DNA from: Spirogloea muscicola
Taxonomy: Eukaryota; Streptophyta; Zygnematophyceae; Spirogloeales; Spirogloeaceae
Assembly (NCBI GenBank): GCA_009602725.1
Contig: WELB01000010.1
Span: 828,069 to 892,068 of the forward strand
Length of the DNA stretch: 64,000 nucleotides
Reading direction: 5' to 3'
The translations under genes were made by a program, and so were the position numbers. The notes beneath the pieces were generated by a model that worked only from the letters and a program-made list of their open reading frames with translations, was not told the origin of the DNA and made no database searches. This document shows positions 45,973-56,651 of this stretch, piece by piece (the first letter of the stretch is position 1; every line of letters starts with the position of its first letter).

Positions 45973-48365
45973 TTAGATTTGAGATTGCAGGAACTGCGCT
46001 TTGAGAGGATATCGGTTGTACTCCCAGTCTAAAGGGCCTGCAGCAATTTTGCTATATTCCTTCATGCTGCCCTCAATGCCCCCAAATACGTAACCATTGC
46101 TCTTATCAATCACTTTCAACAAGTTGTAGACGCTCTCCTTATCCTGTCCAAGACCCTCAAGTGGTGAGTTGTAGATGCTCACTGAATCTGACATTTGTTA
46201 TCAAGATAGTATAATTGCAGCAAAACAACTGGGCCCAGGCCCTTCTGAAGTACATATGCCAAGAAGTACTGGATCTGATGCCTCAGCGGCGGAGCAACAT
46301 GAGCACATAAAGCTGTCGAGCATTCCTTATGCCGGTTGCATTTATTCTTGGCTAGTAGCAATTCCAAATACCTGAATGTCAAGCGTACTGAAACTGACAA
46401 GAGCGAAGTCCTCCACAATATCGCACAGGGCAGCAGTGAGCTTCCTGTCGAAGTTGTCAGTAGAGGTGTCACCACAGCTGGAAATAAATTCACAGTCTGG
46501 TCTGCTCAATGTAATGCCCAGCATTTACTGGATGTGCAAGCTGCATCATAGGTCTCATTGTAGTGTTGGTTTTGTGCATGGCGGTTGCCAGGGCTTGTGA
46601 TGCTCTTCTCATTTACAAATCACAGAGCACAATGCATGAGGGACGCAAGTTCTTTGATACTGGCTACCTGTATCTCTTTGCTCCTGGAGTCTTGTCCAAG
46701 TGGTGTTGTAAGTAGCTGAGATCTTGAACATCCATATAGTAGTCCAAATTGAAGTCTGCCAGAAAAGCGTATGTACTCGACATGCTTCACTTGCTGTGCA
46801 ACTGAGGAATACTTCACCTCATTCTTAGACTAATACCAAGCTAAATTGGTGGTGCTTTGTTGAGACTCTACTTACCAAGTTTTCCATACTGTTCAATGAG
46901 GTCTATCTTTGAAAGGACGTTGACATGGGGTAGTTCCAAGTGAAGCATGGTACTGAGGGACAAGAGCAGAGCACCCACATACTTCCCTGCGTCGCTGCAT
47001 AGGTGTGCATCAAGTAGGTGAACTGCGGTGAGCTGTGAGCTCCACAAGCCAACCACGGCAGAGTCAAATTACAGGACAGCTGCCGGAAAGGACATTAGCA
47101 TACCTATCCAGATTGCAGCTTCTTAAGATTCTCAAGCACGACTATTTCAGTCAAGCTGCCAAAAGACAAACATTTCCTTTCGTTTTTCATATTCAAGAGC
47201 TGGATCGCTTTTAATGTTACCCGGTAATCAAGTTTGTTTCTCAAAAGCTCGATGACATTTTTGATGCTGCTATGAAGCGTGAAGAGCTCCACTTGACCAG
47301 GAAGGTCAAAGATGAAATAGTGGTCTGGCATGCAGGAATTGCTCATTAGTAGCTGTACCTGAGCTCTGTCCTGCGTGGTGTTTCTCAAGCATGCAGTGCT
47401 AACTTGACAGGCAGTGCTGCAGTGAGATTTGTATGTTTCAGTTGGTAATAGTCTTTGAAGTACCTATCTGCAAGGGGCCCAGCTTCGTGACTAGCCAGTC
47501 AACGTTCTTATTAAGGTAGTCCATGCAGTAGACAAGACCTGTTAGACAACAGCTACTCGAAGTTATTGCTGCTGTCTACGAATCCAGCTTGAGATTGAAA
47601 GGAGAAGCAGAAAAGCTTGAAGCAGCTCCATGATATGGCTGGCCCTCCTGACAGATGCAGGAGTCGAGTACGTCCTGGCACTGCCGGCAGGCCAGAAGGT
47701 ATGACAAGCTTTACTACCTCCATTTGGTCCAAGGTGATGCTCGATCATTACGTCTTCGAGGTTGACCAGCTCCTTGATGTTGACAGCACAGTCGTATCTT
47801 CATCAAGTCAAGTCCTAGACTGCATACATACATTGTTGCCACTGGACAAGAGAACATGTATCTTGCTACTGCAAGCACTCTTTCAAAATTGTCGCTCATT
47901 TGACCAGTAATTGCTTCAGAGAGACGAAAGGAGTGACAGGCTCAGAGAATTGGTTCCAAAAGATTGCTATATCCTGAACGTGTTCTGTTGGCGCAACAGC
48001 AGTGTTGGATACGGGAGGGCATCATTAGCCGGGTCCAGATTCACAACTGCAACCTTTCTGTTTGCTCATACATTGAGTAAGGGTCAGACAAAGCGGCTGA
48101 CCATTCACATAAAGGAAGCAGCAGGCAGAAGTGCATGGATGCAATGGCGTCTGCAATCAAGGCAGAGGAAATTGAGGCAGTGTTCGTGGAACCTAAGAAA
48201 GAAAGAGCATGATGTAATGTCACAGCCTCATGTGATACGTTGCAATCGCGGAAGCAAGAGGGGCAGCCTCTACCTGCCAAGGAGTTGGAGAAGCTGCTGC
48301 ATCCCATTGCAGTATGTGGTCTTCCCTGACCCTGGCGGCCCGAGGACGAGCTGAGCAAATGGCAT
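45973..48365 (-). CDS. GPN2: GPN-loop GTPase 2
   Basis: GPN GTPases help assemble and import RNA polymerase II. Exon 1 (48365-48274) starts [20 protein letters not shown] with the P-loop. Exon 2 (48057-48013) gives [15 protein letters not shown], exon 3 (47797-47718) [20 protein letters not shown] and the signature GPN of LGPNGG, exon 4 (from 47538) [20 protein letters not shown]. Later exons supply [17 protein letters not shown] (switch region DxPGQ), [34 protein letters not shown] (specificity motif SKID), [38 protein letters not shown] and [20 protein letters not shown], ending QFLQSQI at 45973. The GTPase motifs appear complete. The first three exons join in phase; some central boundaries were not worked out. 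Confidence 0.93.
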
Positions 48366-49599
48366 GCCTGTTCCTCTTTCCACCACTGACTAGCAGAGCA
48401 CGCTGGACAGGGACGGAGCGTGTCCACCAGAAGCCCACGGCACGCCCAGACAACCATCTCAACCGAATCCCGCCATGTTGTGCAGAAGCCACTGGCAGCG
48501 CGGAGGCGGTAGCTACACTGAGGAGGTGATGCGGACGAGGCTCGCGCCTGGCGCGCGGGCGGAGGCTGCGGGCAGGCTCGAGCACGGCGCCGCACCGCAG
48601 CGACTGTTGCGACGGAAGCCTTGTCTGGTGGCACTTCGCCTTGTTCAGTCTTTTGTCGCTTGTCAGATATGCATGTGCTCACTCGGGGATATTAGTGTCC
48701 CCCTTAGCCAGCTCATTACCCAGTTAACAAATCATTTGTAAGGCTTGAATTGGCCTCCCTTTCAATTTCATGCGCACCGCGCGCCTTCTCTCTCTTAGTG
48801 GGCTGGCTTTTCACAGCCCTCCTCGCCACCTTCAATTTTCAGGAGAGCTGCTTTCTTCACCCGTGACTACTATTCATTCTTTCTTCTGGGCAGGCCAACC
48901 GCAGCCATCGCCCTCTACTGGAAGAGTCCATCCTGCGGAAGGAGGAAAGGCGGAACCAATGCTGAAGAGCTCTTCCACATTGGAAGCGGGAAGGCGCGCG
49001 GAGCGCATGAATTGAAAGTGAGGCCAATTTAAGCCAACACGTGTTCTGGCAGAATCTAGTGCAAAATACAAGGCTACTTAAAACAGAGCCCTATGCTAAG
49101 GTTCCTAAGGTAACAGGGTGACATTAGTATCTAAAGGAAGGGAAGTAGGATAGCAAGCTCATATAAAGGCCTTACGGCTCCTTCGTCGTTTGGCCCCTTC
49201 GAACCTTGTCACCTCTTTCCGCGCATTTGCTGCTGCCTCCGGATTTCGTCAGGGCGACATCGATCCGCCTGCAAGTTACTCTGACTTGCACTCACTAACT
49301 CGCGGTCACTAGGAGCCCACTTGCTGCCGGCTTAGCAATTAGTATCTTGCTTTTTGCGCCATCCGGCCCCTCCAGACCTTGTCCATTTTTTGGGGCTGGC
49401 CTCTCACAGCCACCAGTCAATTTGGAAGCGCTGTTTCTGTTTTCGGGCTGGCTTATCACAGCCCTTGCCCCGATTGAGAGAGCCACTTTCTCTTACAGCT
49501 CTTCGCCCCCTTTGGAGTTGCTTACATCTTACAACCATCGCCTTGACAAAGCTGTTCTCAATTGAGGAAGTGAGAAGGTAACAGCTCGTTCGAGTCTAA
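48366..49599. mobile_element. GPN2 upstream region and LINE tail scraps
   Basis: 48366-48600 is GC-rich GPN2 promoter side. At 48655-48780 a subfamily A end appears: SDMHVLTRGY-stop, TTAGCCAGCTCATTACC, then the CATGCGCACCGCGCGCCTTC module, directly followed by a GGGCTGGCTTTTCACAGCCC hairpin (48800). Another hairpin is near 48888 and the module in reverse at 48993. 49225-49315 encodes AAASGFRQGD and SDLHSLTRGH-stop. Two hairpins follow at about 49392 and 49444. No host gene was recognised. Confidence 0.6.
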
Positions 49600-49739
49600 G
49601 GCAATGGCTGTGAGAGGCCAGCCAACAGGAACATGCATACAAGAGAAGGCGCGCGGAGCACATGAAATGAAAAGAGGAAACGAGAAAAGAGAGGCCTTGA
49701 CCGCGAAGACCCAGCCGGAGAAGAGGAAGTGGACTGGAG

Positions 49740-52700
49740 GCGGCCGCCAAGAATCTGTTGGAACGACGAAAAAGGGAGGGCTCGCCCATAGAAAAAGAGG
49801 GGCTAGCAAAGCCAGCCCACAAATTAATTGGACATTGTCCGCCGGCCTCAAAGGGCCACAAAACAGTGCCAGGAAAGACAAAACTACACACCAAGACACG
49901 AAATGATGCAGATGGATGCTCAATAACCACGAGTGAGCAACAGCAAATCAGAATAACTCGAAGCAGGAAAAGCGGAACTCTGCCGAGACCCTGAGGCAGC
50001 AGCCATAGCGCGGCCAGCGCGCGTGTGGACCGCATGAGCCTGAGAGCGCTGGAGCGAGACCGCCAGTCGCATTCGAAAGACCTGAGCGAGGGAGCCAGCA
50101 GCATTCAAGCCTGGCGAACCCGGCCGCCGCTCGATGGCCCGCCGGGCAAGCTGCTGGAGGAGATCCAGCCAGCCACTGCCGAAGGCCCGTGAACGTCAAT
50201 GGCCAGGGCCGCAAAGGCATCGCCTGGAGGGTGGTCAGCGTACTTGCGCTCCTTACTCCGAGCCGCCAAAGCGACCGCGTGCCCGGCGAGCGTCGCCGAC
50301 TTTGCGGGGTTGGCGGAGTCGACGCAATCTGCAGTCACCACATCTGCGATGATACGCGGACCTCCTCCGGGCGGGATGGCAACTAGGTCAGCGCGGCGGG
50401 TGTGAAGCTGTCCGTCGGCGCCCCCCTGGATGGGCATGATTGTCGTATTTTCCGATGCCACGTGGTAGCCGGCCTCCAGGAACACATCCTGCATGGCGTC
50501 TTGCAGAAGGTCGTGTGAACCGGTCCGCTCGCCCCCGTGCGCACAGCGGAACATGTAGGCAGCAGCGCCGCAGGGTCATCGTGGTGGGCACCGCACTCGC
50601 ACTGTTAGATCCCGACGAGGCAGGGAGGGAGGAGGCCCAGAAGCCGGTGGACCGCCGTTTTTAAAACCTCGTCTGGCATTGTCAGCGCCGCGTAGAGTGG
50701 GAGCGCTGACAACCACGCCGCCGCCCCGGGGGAGGAGGCGGAGAGGATCCGGGCGCGCCCTTGAAGGTCGTGCGGCGGAAGGAGCTCCACCACCTGGTCA
50801 TAGGCCGCTTTGTCCACCAGCGCAGTGAAGCGGGCCTGGGCCCGCAGGTCGGGGGTGTGTGCGAGGTGGCCAGACGGAACGACCTGCTTCGACCTGTCGG
50901 AGTGGGCCGCCAGGAGCCCGTCCCGGGCAGCTCGGAGAGCAGCCTGGAAGGGCAACGAGCCGCTCTCCACTTCAGCTACCACCCGCTCCAAGGCGCGGTT
51001 GCCGTGAGCTTGAAACCGCTGGCAGATGGGGGCGGCGACCTGGGCCCAGCTGCCCAGGTAGGCGGCCTCGCAGGCGCAGGCGACTGGGCGGCAGCCCAAA
51101 CCGCCACGGCTAACGGGCAGGCTAGCCTGGAGCAGCGCGGCTGGCGTGGTGAGGAAGCCGGGGTGTTGGAGGAGAGTGGCAGCGCTCCCCAGAATGCCAG
51201 TGTCAAAAGCCTCGTACGCCGCATCACCGCCGGGGAGGGAGGGAGGACGCAAGCCAAGTAGTGCGGACGCTGGGCAATGCACCTGGTCAGCAAAGTGGTC
51301 GCCAGCTGCATGTCTTGCAGCGTGTGGAGACGGTCCGCCGGCCGGAGGTGCTCCAGCTGGGGAGCCTATGGGGGCGCCGAGGAGGTGAAGCCCCCGGCTG
51401 GTGTCTGGCAGCCCGGGGGCAGGCACAGGTGGGCTGGCAGGCCCTCGGGAGACCAAGCACTGCATTTGGCTGCGCAGATGCCCAGGCCGATCGCGCCCAG
51501 CAGCACTTCGAGGGTGGCAGAGGCTGCCACGACGTCGTCTGGCGGCCCCACCAGCGTGGTGTCGTCCGCATACGTGGGGGCGAGAACGCCAGGGTGAGCC
51601 GCGACCGTTGCCAGCAGCGCACGGTTGTGAGCGAGCGCGTAGTAGAGCCCCGCCAGCGGATCCCCGTGGCGCGAGCCTGTGGAGGAATGGAGGACCTGTG
51701 GAGGAATGAAGGACCTCCACCCCACCGTGCCCTGTCCGCCAAACAAGTCGCTTGGCTGTCCGTAGCCCAGCCTGAAGAAGGGTAGGAGGCTGGGGAAGGC
51801 CGCCCGCAGCTCCTCAGCGATGACATCCCGGTCTGCGCCGTTAAAAGCGTTCCGGACATCTACCGCCAAGGCCATCCATCCGGGGTTCAGGTCCAAGGCG
51901 GCCCGGATGCCGTGCACGACCACCTCACCGCCGCTCCGCAGCCCCCGCGCCGAACTGGTGGGGCGCCAGGTGTGCCTGGCCAGCCCTGCGTGTTGTTGCC
52001 ATAGCGCGCGTCCCACCAGGCCGTAAAGCACTTGGCTAACGGCAATGGGCCGGACCCCCCCCCATTGGCCTTGCCGAGGGCCAGCAGCGTGCTGGATGAC
52101 GATGACGCCGCGAATGCTGGCCGGGACCTGGTCGCGAGCAAGGAGCTGGCACGCCTGGTGGAGTGCCTGGAAGTCACTTGGTTCTCCCTCCAGGAAGAGC
52201 TCACGGAGATGCTCAGTGAGCATGTGTGACGGGCCTCCAGCAGCTGCGCGGCGCCTGCTCTGTAGAGCCTGCCGAAGAGCGTCGGCCTCGAGGGCCACCT
52301 CCTCCGGCGGTGCGAAGGTGGCCAGCCACGGAGGCAGGGGGGAGCGGGTCTCAGGGTGCAGGGACTCCAGGGCCGCCCGTGTGGCTGCGTTGGATGACGC
52401 CAGCACCGAGTCATCCAGGACCTGGACTGCCCTGGACAACTTGCCCGCATGACCGGAGCGCAATGCCCGGCGGACGTTGGCGGCCCTGTCTGGCGCTGCC
52501 TGCACATCACCTCGGTTTGCTGCCAACGCCACCGCTGCATCGTGGCGCTCAAGAAGCTCCTCCCAATGCCCGCTCTCGAACAACTGGACGCGCTCCAAGA
52601 GGGGCTGCTGGCCCTGCCAGCGGCCGTCGTGGGGTGCGCGCCCGAGCAGCAGCCGGGGGAAGAGGGGAGACTGCTTCCAAGCCGCCTCGTCCCGGTGGTC

Positions 52701-54143
52701 CCTGACAATCCGCTGCATTGCCGGGCGGAGCACGCGGCGAATGTGCGGGCGCACCCAGCGGGGCACATGGCGGAGGAGCGGGAGGGCCGCCAGGCGGTGG
52801 ATGGCAGCCAGGTCGAGGCCGGCCAGCCACTGCCAGTGTTGAGGCGTGGGAGGGGTTGGCGCGGGAGGGACAGGCCTGCCCGGTCTGCCCTGGCGGCCGC
52901 CCGCAGCCGCTGCGCTCCGCGCCTGCGCCGCGCGGTTGTTATTGTGCGCGCAGGCGCGCTCGTGGTTGACCCGGCCTGACCGCGTGGTGAAGGTCGTCTG
53001 GCAGTGCTGGCACAGCAGTGGGTCGGGCGTGCGAGGTGGGGGCGAGGGCGGTGGAGCTGGTGCGCTCGGTGCAGGCGGAGGCGGCGGTGGAGAGGGCGGC
53101 GCCGAGGGCGCCGACGGCGGGGAGGGCGGCTCGAGAGGCGGGATGGTGCATGGCTGGGAAGGCGGAAGCGCAGACGAGGGAAGCGGCGGCGAGGTCGAGG
53201 GGGGTGGCTGGCTCGGCGGAGGTGGACTCTGGGGTGGCGGTGGCGGCGGCGGCGGCGGCGGCGCCGGTGGTGACGGCGGCAGCGGCGGCGGCGACGGTGG
53301 TGGGGGCGGCGGCCCTGGGGCGGGAGACGATATATGCTCCTCCATGGTCTGCTCCTGAGGTGAGGCTGCCAGGACCGTGGTGATGGGGCCGCAAGCCGCG
53401 AGGGCCGCATCGGCTGGCTGGCACGGCGAAGGTAGACTATGGGGTGGCGGTGACGGCAACGGCGGGGGCGGAGGTGACGGCGGCGGCGGCGACGGCGGTG
53501 ATGACGGCGGCCGGGCGGGAGGCGATATATGCTCCTCCGGGATCTGCTCCTGAGATGCGGCTGCCAGGACAGTGGCGGTGGGGTTGCGGGCTGCGGCGGC
53601 CGCAGCGGGCGTCGAGCCAGCGGGGCTGGGCCCCTTGCAGTAATTCCGGTGCGAGGAGACACCGCGGGAGTAGCGAAACCCCGCGGACAGGTTGGGCACG
53701 GCACGCGCGCGGCTCCGCAGGCGGGGAAGACGCCGGCGGGAGAGATGGGGGGGGGCGCAGGTGGGGGCAATGGCGCTGGGAGGGGGAAAGGCGGAGGAGG
53801 CGGCGGCGGAGGTGGCGTGGTGGCGGCATGGAAGGCGGAGAAGGCGAGGGACCGCTGCGCCCAAGCGAACTTGGCCGGGGGAAGTTCGGGACTCCGGCTC
53901 CGAAGGTGGCGCTGAGAACGCGCGGGTGGGGCGGCGGCGGGCGGCACGGCGGCGGCGGGAGCGACGGTGACAGCGAGGGCCGGCGCAGGGGCAGGGTCGG
54001 AAGGGGGCCTGCACGCCGCCGCGAACCCCATGGCGGGGCGCCGCCGGCGACGGTGCCGGCGGCGGCCCGGGGTTTAGGAGGGGTGGCGGCGGTGGCGGCG
54101 GCGCCCGCCATGCCCAAACACAATGGACAATGTCCAAACCCAA
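49740..54143 (-). mobile_element. Long non-LTR retrotransposon copy (R2-like architecture)
   Basis: The longest copy. A frame open from 54143 to 51366 (925 codons) has a Pro-rich N-terminus in which a block (VLAASPQEQTMEEHIS) occurs twice, about 53560 and 53390; then a C2HC finger CQHCQTTFTTRSGRVNHERA plus C (about 52998-52930), a long linker, and reverse transcriptase with LAVDVRNAFNGAD (motif A, about 51866-51830), GSRHGDPLAGLYYAL and the catalytic YADDTT (51574-51560). The next frames give the linker (LLQASLPVSRGGLG; LPFQAALRAARDGLL), CECG knuckle, RRADLVAIPPGGGPRIIADV, KERKYADHP and the tail ending SYSDLLLLTRGY at 49920. The 3' UTR to about 49740 includes a GGGGCTAGCAAAGCCAGCCC hairpin. 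At least three frame changes (near 51400, 50590 and 50150) break it. No apurinic-type endonuclease was seen. Confidence 0.88.
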
Positions 54144-54580
54144 AAGACAAAATGACTACACTACAAAACACGAGACGATGCAGTTGGAAGTTCAGTACCC
54201 GCGAGGAAGAAGGACGCTTCCAGGACGCGCGGTCCGCCTGGCGGCCCCGGGGCAAGAGAGAAGGGCTCGCCCATTGAGGATCAGGGCTGGGTAAAGCCAG
54301 CCCAGAAAAGGATGAACAAAGGGCGAGAAGGGGGCCAGGGGAAGTACGAAGAACAAGCACTAAAACGAAACGAAGCAGCTACGAAGCACTCAGTAACCCC
54401 TGCTACGCAACCTCAGGTCAGAGAGACTGGATTCCTGGAAGAGAGAAGGGCTCGCCCATTGAGGATGGGGGCTGGAAAAAGCCAGCCCAGAAAAGAATGA
54501 ACAAAGGACGAGAAGGGGCCAGGGGAAGTACGAAGAACAACAAGCACAGAAAAGAAGCGAAGCGGCTACGAAGCACTCAG
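54144..54580. repeat. Retrotransposon 3'-UTR pieces abutting the long copy
   Basis: 54100-54210 on the minus strand is a subfamily B 3' UTR (GGACAATGTCC, TACACTACAAAACACGAG). It joins directly to the Pro-rich start of the long element, so the apparent start codon at 54143 may belong to this foreign UTR. Two near-duplicate modules with hairpins follow (54282-54302 and 54465-54487), each with GAACAAAG..CGAGAAG and an antisense LLSRGY end. Confidence 0.6.
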
Positions 54581-55169
54581 TAACCCCTGCTAAGCAGCCT
54601 CAGGTCAGAGAGACTGGGTTCCTGGAAGCGGTTCCCCTGGCCAGAGCCAGAGGCAGCAGCGAGGGCTCTGCCTGCACGCAGGTGCAGCGCGCGGGCCATA
54701 GACAGCGAGGGCAAGGAGCGCAAGTACGCGGACCACCCTGCTGGTGATGAGTTTGCGGCACTGGCGATTGATTTGCACGGGGCTTTCGGCGGTCGCTGGC
54801 TGGATCTCCTCCAGCGGCTTGCCCGTTAGGCCATTGCCCGGCGGCCGGGTCAGCCAGGGGCGCTGCCCGGCTTCAAGGCGGCCGGCACGCTAGGCGCAAG
54901 TATTCCGCATGCGGCTGGCGGTCTCGTTGCAGCGATCCCTGGCTCACGCCGTCCACACGCGAGCAGGCCGTGCTATGGCTGCTGCATCTGGGTCTCGGCG
55001 GAGTACCTGTTCCCCTGCAGCGAATTACTCGGACTTGATGTTGCTCACTCGCGGGTACTGAGCTTCCATTTTCATCTTCTCGTGTCTGGTTGTGTAGTTT
55101 CTGTTTTCGACACCCTTTTTTTGGCTTGTGGATATTGTCCATTCTTTCTGGGCTGGCTTTTCCCGGACG
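54581..55169. mobile_element. Opposed LINE tails
   Basis: On the minus strand 54705-54585 reads LRAGRALAAASG-type tail ending LRLLSRGY. From about 54707 the plus strand encodes KERKYADHPAGDEFAALAID, RMRLAVSLQRSLAHAVHTRA, GRAMAAASGSRRST and YSDLMLLTRGY-stop (55060), interrupted by a frame change, then the subfamily B 3' UTR with CATTCTTTCTGGGCTGGC to about 55165. Confidence 0.7.
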
Positions 55170-55339
55170 CGGCGTCACTGGCGGCTCACATGCTCCGATG
55201 CGCACGGGGAGGGGAGCGGAGCGGCTCACACGACCTGCTCCGGAACGCGATGTTCGGCATATTTGTCGAAGCCAGTTACACTGTGGCGCTGGAGAACTCC
55301 AGCATCATGCCTCTGACTGCTGGGGCGGACGGCCGCCTC
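55170..55339 (+). mobile_element. LINE knuckle/endonuclease start, cut at a single N
   Basis: The plus strand gives ASLAAHMLRCARGGERSGSH, DLLRNAMFGIFVEASYTVAL and ENSSIMPLTAGADGRL, then stops at N 55340. What follows is the SufE gene in the same frame by chance. Confidence 0.75.
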
Positions 55340-55340
55340 N
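55340..55340. other. Single N at a probable assembly join
   Basis: Retrotransposon coding sequence on the left, SufE exon sequence on the right. The N keeps one open frame across the join, giving a false LINE-SufE fusion protein. Confidence 0.85.
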
Positions 55341-56651
55341 CGGCGCTGCAGAAGATCGTGCGGGGCTTCCAGGGGGTCCCGGACCCCCGCATGCGCTACC
55401 AGCAGCTGCTCTACTACGCCACCAAGCTCAAGCCGCTGGGCAAGGAGCACCAGGTGGCCGCGAACAAGGTCACCGGCTGCGTGTCGCAGGTGTGGGTGCT
55501 GCCGGCGCTGCGCGACGGCCGCATCTACTTCCAGGCTGAGTCGGACTCGCAGCTCACCAAGGGCCTCGCGGCGCTCCTGGTGGAGGGCCTGAGCGGCGCG
55601 ACGCCGAAGGAGGTCCTCCGGATCACCCCCGACTTCATCCAGCAGCTCGGGCTGAAGCAGAGCCTCACGCCCTCCCGCAGCAACGGCTTCCTCAACATGC
55701 TCAAGCTCATGCAGAAGAAGACGCTGGAGCTCACCATGGAGGCCGAGTGCGCAACCGAGACCGCCGACGCCGCCGCGGTCACCGCTGCCGCCGAACAAGT
55801 GAGGCCCAGCCCCACAGACGATGCGGCGCACGAGCAGAGTGCTGGCTCCACTGGTGCGTCGCCGTCATCAGGGAGCAATGGAACCCCTGTACGCGATGAG
55901 GTTGGCAGGGGCGCCGAGCAGGCTGGTCAGAGCAGCCAGCCAAGATACGAGGCCATTCGTGTCAAGGTATTATTTGAGCATGTCCTTGTGATCTGCATTG
56001 ATTTCCCCCCTCCCCTCAAAGTAATGGTCGGCAGTCTCGAACTTAACAGCCCCTCATATATGCGTGCATGTAGTAATACGCGTTGATTGCTACAAAGCTG
56101 CATTGTCTTCTGCTTTAATATTACCGTCAGGCAGAAGCAGGTGCATTCTGCCTGACTGACACTAATATAATTACTACCTCTGCTCGCCCTTCAGCTTGAG
56201 AAGGCACTGCAGCCAAGTCAGTTGGTTGTAGAGGATGTGTCGCACCAGCATGCTGGTCATGCTGGGGTCGATGCTGGATCGTCTGAGACCCACTTTAAGT
56301 AAGCATGAACCTCCTATTGCTGACTCCTACTCATTTGAAGAGTGCTCTATCTCGTTTCTTAATAGCTCCTGTATTTTTCTAGGCACCCCATGCTGTGTGT
56401 CCGAAGCACTTACAGTTCTCCAATCTGATAATGGGAAAGCTTCTCTTCAAGGATGCATGGTGGCTGTGATGATGTGCAGCGTGAAGGTGGTGTCCAAAGC
56501 ATTTACAGGCAAGACCGCTGTGCAAAGGCACAAGGTTGTGTATGACCTCCTAGATGCGGAGTTGAGGAGTGGCCTCCACGCACTCTCGCTCGTGACAAAG
56601 ACCCCCAGCGAGGTGGAGCGTGACCTTGAACGCTCTAAGCCGCCGCTATAG
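55341..56651 (+). CDS. SUFE1: Plastid SufE-BolA fusion (SUFE1-like), 5' end missing
   Basis: SufE accepts sulfur from the plastid cysteine desulfurase NFS2 for Fe-S cluster assembly; BolA domains bind monothiol glutaredoxins. Exon 1 (55341-55966): KIVRGFQGVPDPRMRYQQLL, YYATKLKPLGKEHQVAANKV, the active cysteine in TGCVSQVWV, SDSQLTKGLAALLVEGLSG and LGLKQSLTPSRSNGFLNML, then a Ser/Ala-rich linker. Exons 2 (56195-56298) and 3 (56480-56651) form the BolA domain: ALQPSQLVVEDVSHQHAGHA, ETHF, VKVVSKAFTGKTAVQRHKVV, YDLLDAELRSGLHALSLVTK. Joins are in phase and GT-AG. This domain order is that of Arabidopsis SUFE1. The transit peptide and first residues are missing at the N (55340). Confidence 0.94.

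Noticed and set aside
45980-46600. Small plus-strand frames opposite GPN2
   Set aside because: They are shadows of conserved GPN2 exons on the minus strand.
53004-54277. Long plus-strand Gly/Arg/Ala-rich frames opposite the LINE N-terminus
   Set aside because: They are antisense of the Pro-rich, GC-rich coding sequence, with no motif and no independent support.
55082-56086. A single frame coding for LINE endonuclease followed by SufE
   Set aside because: The frame crosses the single N at 55340, a probable scaffold join; the two halves belong to unrelated genes.
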